From positions 1 through 40,198 of IMG/VR virus record IMGVR_UViG_3300025407_000056: a stretch of 40,198 bases of DNA, one strand, 5' to 3'. The notes beneath the pieces were generated by a model that saw nothing but the letters and a program-made list of their open reading frames with translations, was not told the DNA's origin and searched no databases. This DNA comes from a virus. Shown here piece by piece: positions 39,669-40,198 of the stretch. The stretch's first letter is position 1; each line of letters begins with the position of its first letter. Both the position numbers and the translations under genes were made by a program.

Positions 39669-39851
39669 ATGATGACACGTAAAGACTACGTAGCAACTGC
39701 AGAAATTCTAAATTCTTATGGTTCTGAAATGCGTTTGGAAGTATTTGAGGATTTAGTAAATGATTTTGCAGAAATGTTTGCAGAAGATAACGAAAGATTT
39801 GACTCAGATAGATTTTGGGACGAATGTTTTAAAACTGTAAACCACGGTTAA
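39669..39851 (+). CDS. Small phage protein, MTRKDY family, copy 2
   Basis: 60 residues starting MMTRKDYVATAEILNSYGSE after AAAAGGAAAAAG. Shares MMTRKDYxATAxILN and FDSDxFWxECF with the gene at 37849; the middle is shorter by three residues. More acidic than copy 1 (VFEDLVNDFAEMFAEDNERF). Followed by the second TGAGCA hairpin. Duplicate function with divergence is likely; family unknown. Confidence 0.75.
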   Translation: MMTRKDYVATAEILNSYGSEMRLEVFEDLVNDFAEMFAEDNERFDSDRFWDECFKTVNHG

Positions 39852-39861
39852 ATAAAATTCC

Positions 39862-39884
39862 TGAGCAAGAATTAAAACTGCTCA
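39862..39884 (+). repeat. TGAGCA hairpin, copy 2
   Basis: Same 23-base length as copy 1 with TGAGCA/TGCTCA arms; inner bases differ, leaving a larger loop. Lies 11 bases after the previous stop. Confidence 0.55.
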
Positions 39885-39920
39885 TGATCCATAATAATTA
39901 ATTGAAAGTTAAACTAATTG

Positions 39921-39944
39921 CGACACGCCCGATGCGGCGCGGCC
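39921..39944 (-). repeat. GC-rich inverted-repeat island, arm 2
   Basis: CGACACGCCCGA and GGCGCGGCC separated by three bases; the reverse complement matches 38164-38191. A further CGACACGCC is at 40004-40012 and GGCGTGTCG at 38536-38544. Directly followed by the TGTCCGATTTG element. Confidence 0.7.
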
Positions 39945-40000
39945 GCCCGAAATGTCCGATTTGTTACGATTACGTACGATAAGTCTGGAATGTCTGTCAA
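39943..40000 (+). repeat. Direct repeat copy 2 (TGTCCGATTTG element with 20-base insertion)
   Basis: Blocks 39943-39963 and 39985-40000 equal those at 36901-36921 and 36923-36938. The inserted part contains the imperfect repeat TACGATTACGTACGAT. Confidence 0.8.
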
Positions 40001-40085
40001 GTACGACACGCCGTGGTTTTTGTTATTTTTATCACATTATTTGAGCGTCTCACAATATGAAATTACTCGTTGGTAAGTAGAATAA

Positions 40086-40107
40086 TGTCAGTACGTTCTG
40101 TTATACT
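40086..40107 (+). promoter_or_regulatory. Promoter TGTCAG-10-TATACT
   Basis: TGTCAG (40086), ten bases ending TGT, TATACT (40102); same geometry as the other three. Serves the partial gene at the right edge. Confidence 0.65.
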
Positions 40108-40136
40108 AGGGGTATCAAGAGAAAGAAGGTCACAAA

Positions 40137-40198
40137 GTGAACCTAGAAGAATATAAGGCGTATGTCCTAGCCACCCGCCAAAAAGAAACGCTGTCAGC
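40137..40198 (+). CDS. Partial small gene at right edge
   Basis: GTG at 40137 has AGAAAGAAGG upstream; reads (M)NLEEYKAYVLATRQKETLS before the window ends. Too short to classify. It lies 30 bases after a promoter -10, so a real gene is likely. Confidence 0.6.
   Translation, partial: MNLEEYKAYVLATRQKETLS

Noticed and set aside
39989-40001. AATGTCTGTCAAG resembling mycobacteriophage L5 stoperators
   Set aside because: Only the TGTCAAG part matches, there are just two copies, and no immunity repressor gene is visible in the window.
1-40198. Prophage or temperate phage signs, tRNA genes
   Set aside because: No integrase, excisionase, attachment core or cloverleaf-like sequence was found in either strand; absence in one window does not exclude them elsewhere in the genome.

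Overview
The window is about 40 kb of an AT-rich (roughly 35% G+C by eye), tailed, siphovirus-type bacteriophage genome, probably infecting an AT-rich actinobacterium. The virion type is well supported: HK97-type portal, fused prohead protease/scaffold, HK97-fold capsid protein, connector proteins, tube protein, frameshifted tail chaperone and a long tape measure protein. The host guess is weaker. It rests on AAGGAGG-type ribosome binding sites, extended -10 promoters with many apparently leaderless starts, GlxR/CRP-like palindromes, and small-gene families typical of actinophages. No integrase, terminase or replication gene is visible.

Layout. From 1 to 34.1 kb everything is on the minus strand, so read it right to left. 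A glycosyltransferase (33.1-34.1 kb) and a class II ribonucleotide reductase (31.1-33.1 kb) come first. They are followed by tail-fibre and baseplate-like genes (27.5-31.0 kb), a glycan cassette (23.5-27.4 kb: one GT4-type and two GT25-type transferases, a nucleotide-sugar dehydratase and a sugar-phosphate cupin), and a second adhesin cluster (12.7-23.5 kb) with three collagen-like proteins, two glycine-rich proteins, a LamG-like protein, a beta-propeller protein and a TPR protein. The head/lysis/tail operon runs from 12.65 kb leftward: small protein, portal, endolysin, holin, protease/scaffold, capsid, connectors, terminator-like protein, tube, chaperones, tape measure (cut by the left edge). 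At 34.12-34.19 kb transcription diverges. The plus-strand region carries a secreted lysozyme-like protein, a permuted NlpC/P60-type hydrolase, a cysteine-cluster protein and, from 36.4 kb on, about 17 very small genes (micropeptides, zinc ribbons, a secreted basic peptide, two paralogous pairs) separated by repeated promoter elements.

How the parts may work together. The left two thirds builds and releases the particle. The collagen-like fibres sit next to GT25 enzymes, the family that glycosylates collagen, so a phage-encoded system that decorates its own fibres with sugar is a testable idea. The right end looks like an early, host-takeover region. Three of its promoters have a CRP/GlxR-type palindrome at nearly helical-turn-matched distances upstream of the -10, and two of these share a duplicated module of about 90 bp.

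The most unusual genome-wide signal is the hexamer GGCGGG. I count 41 copies on the two strands where about three are expected at this base composition. They lie in two coding frames and both orientations and inside two terminator-like hairpins, and are absent from the glycosyltransferase cassette. All counts and coordinates were made by eye.
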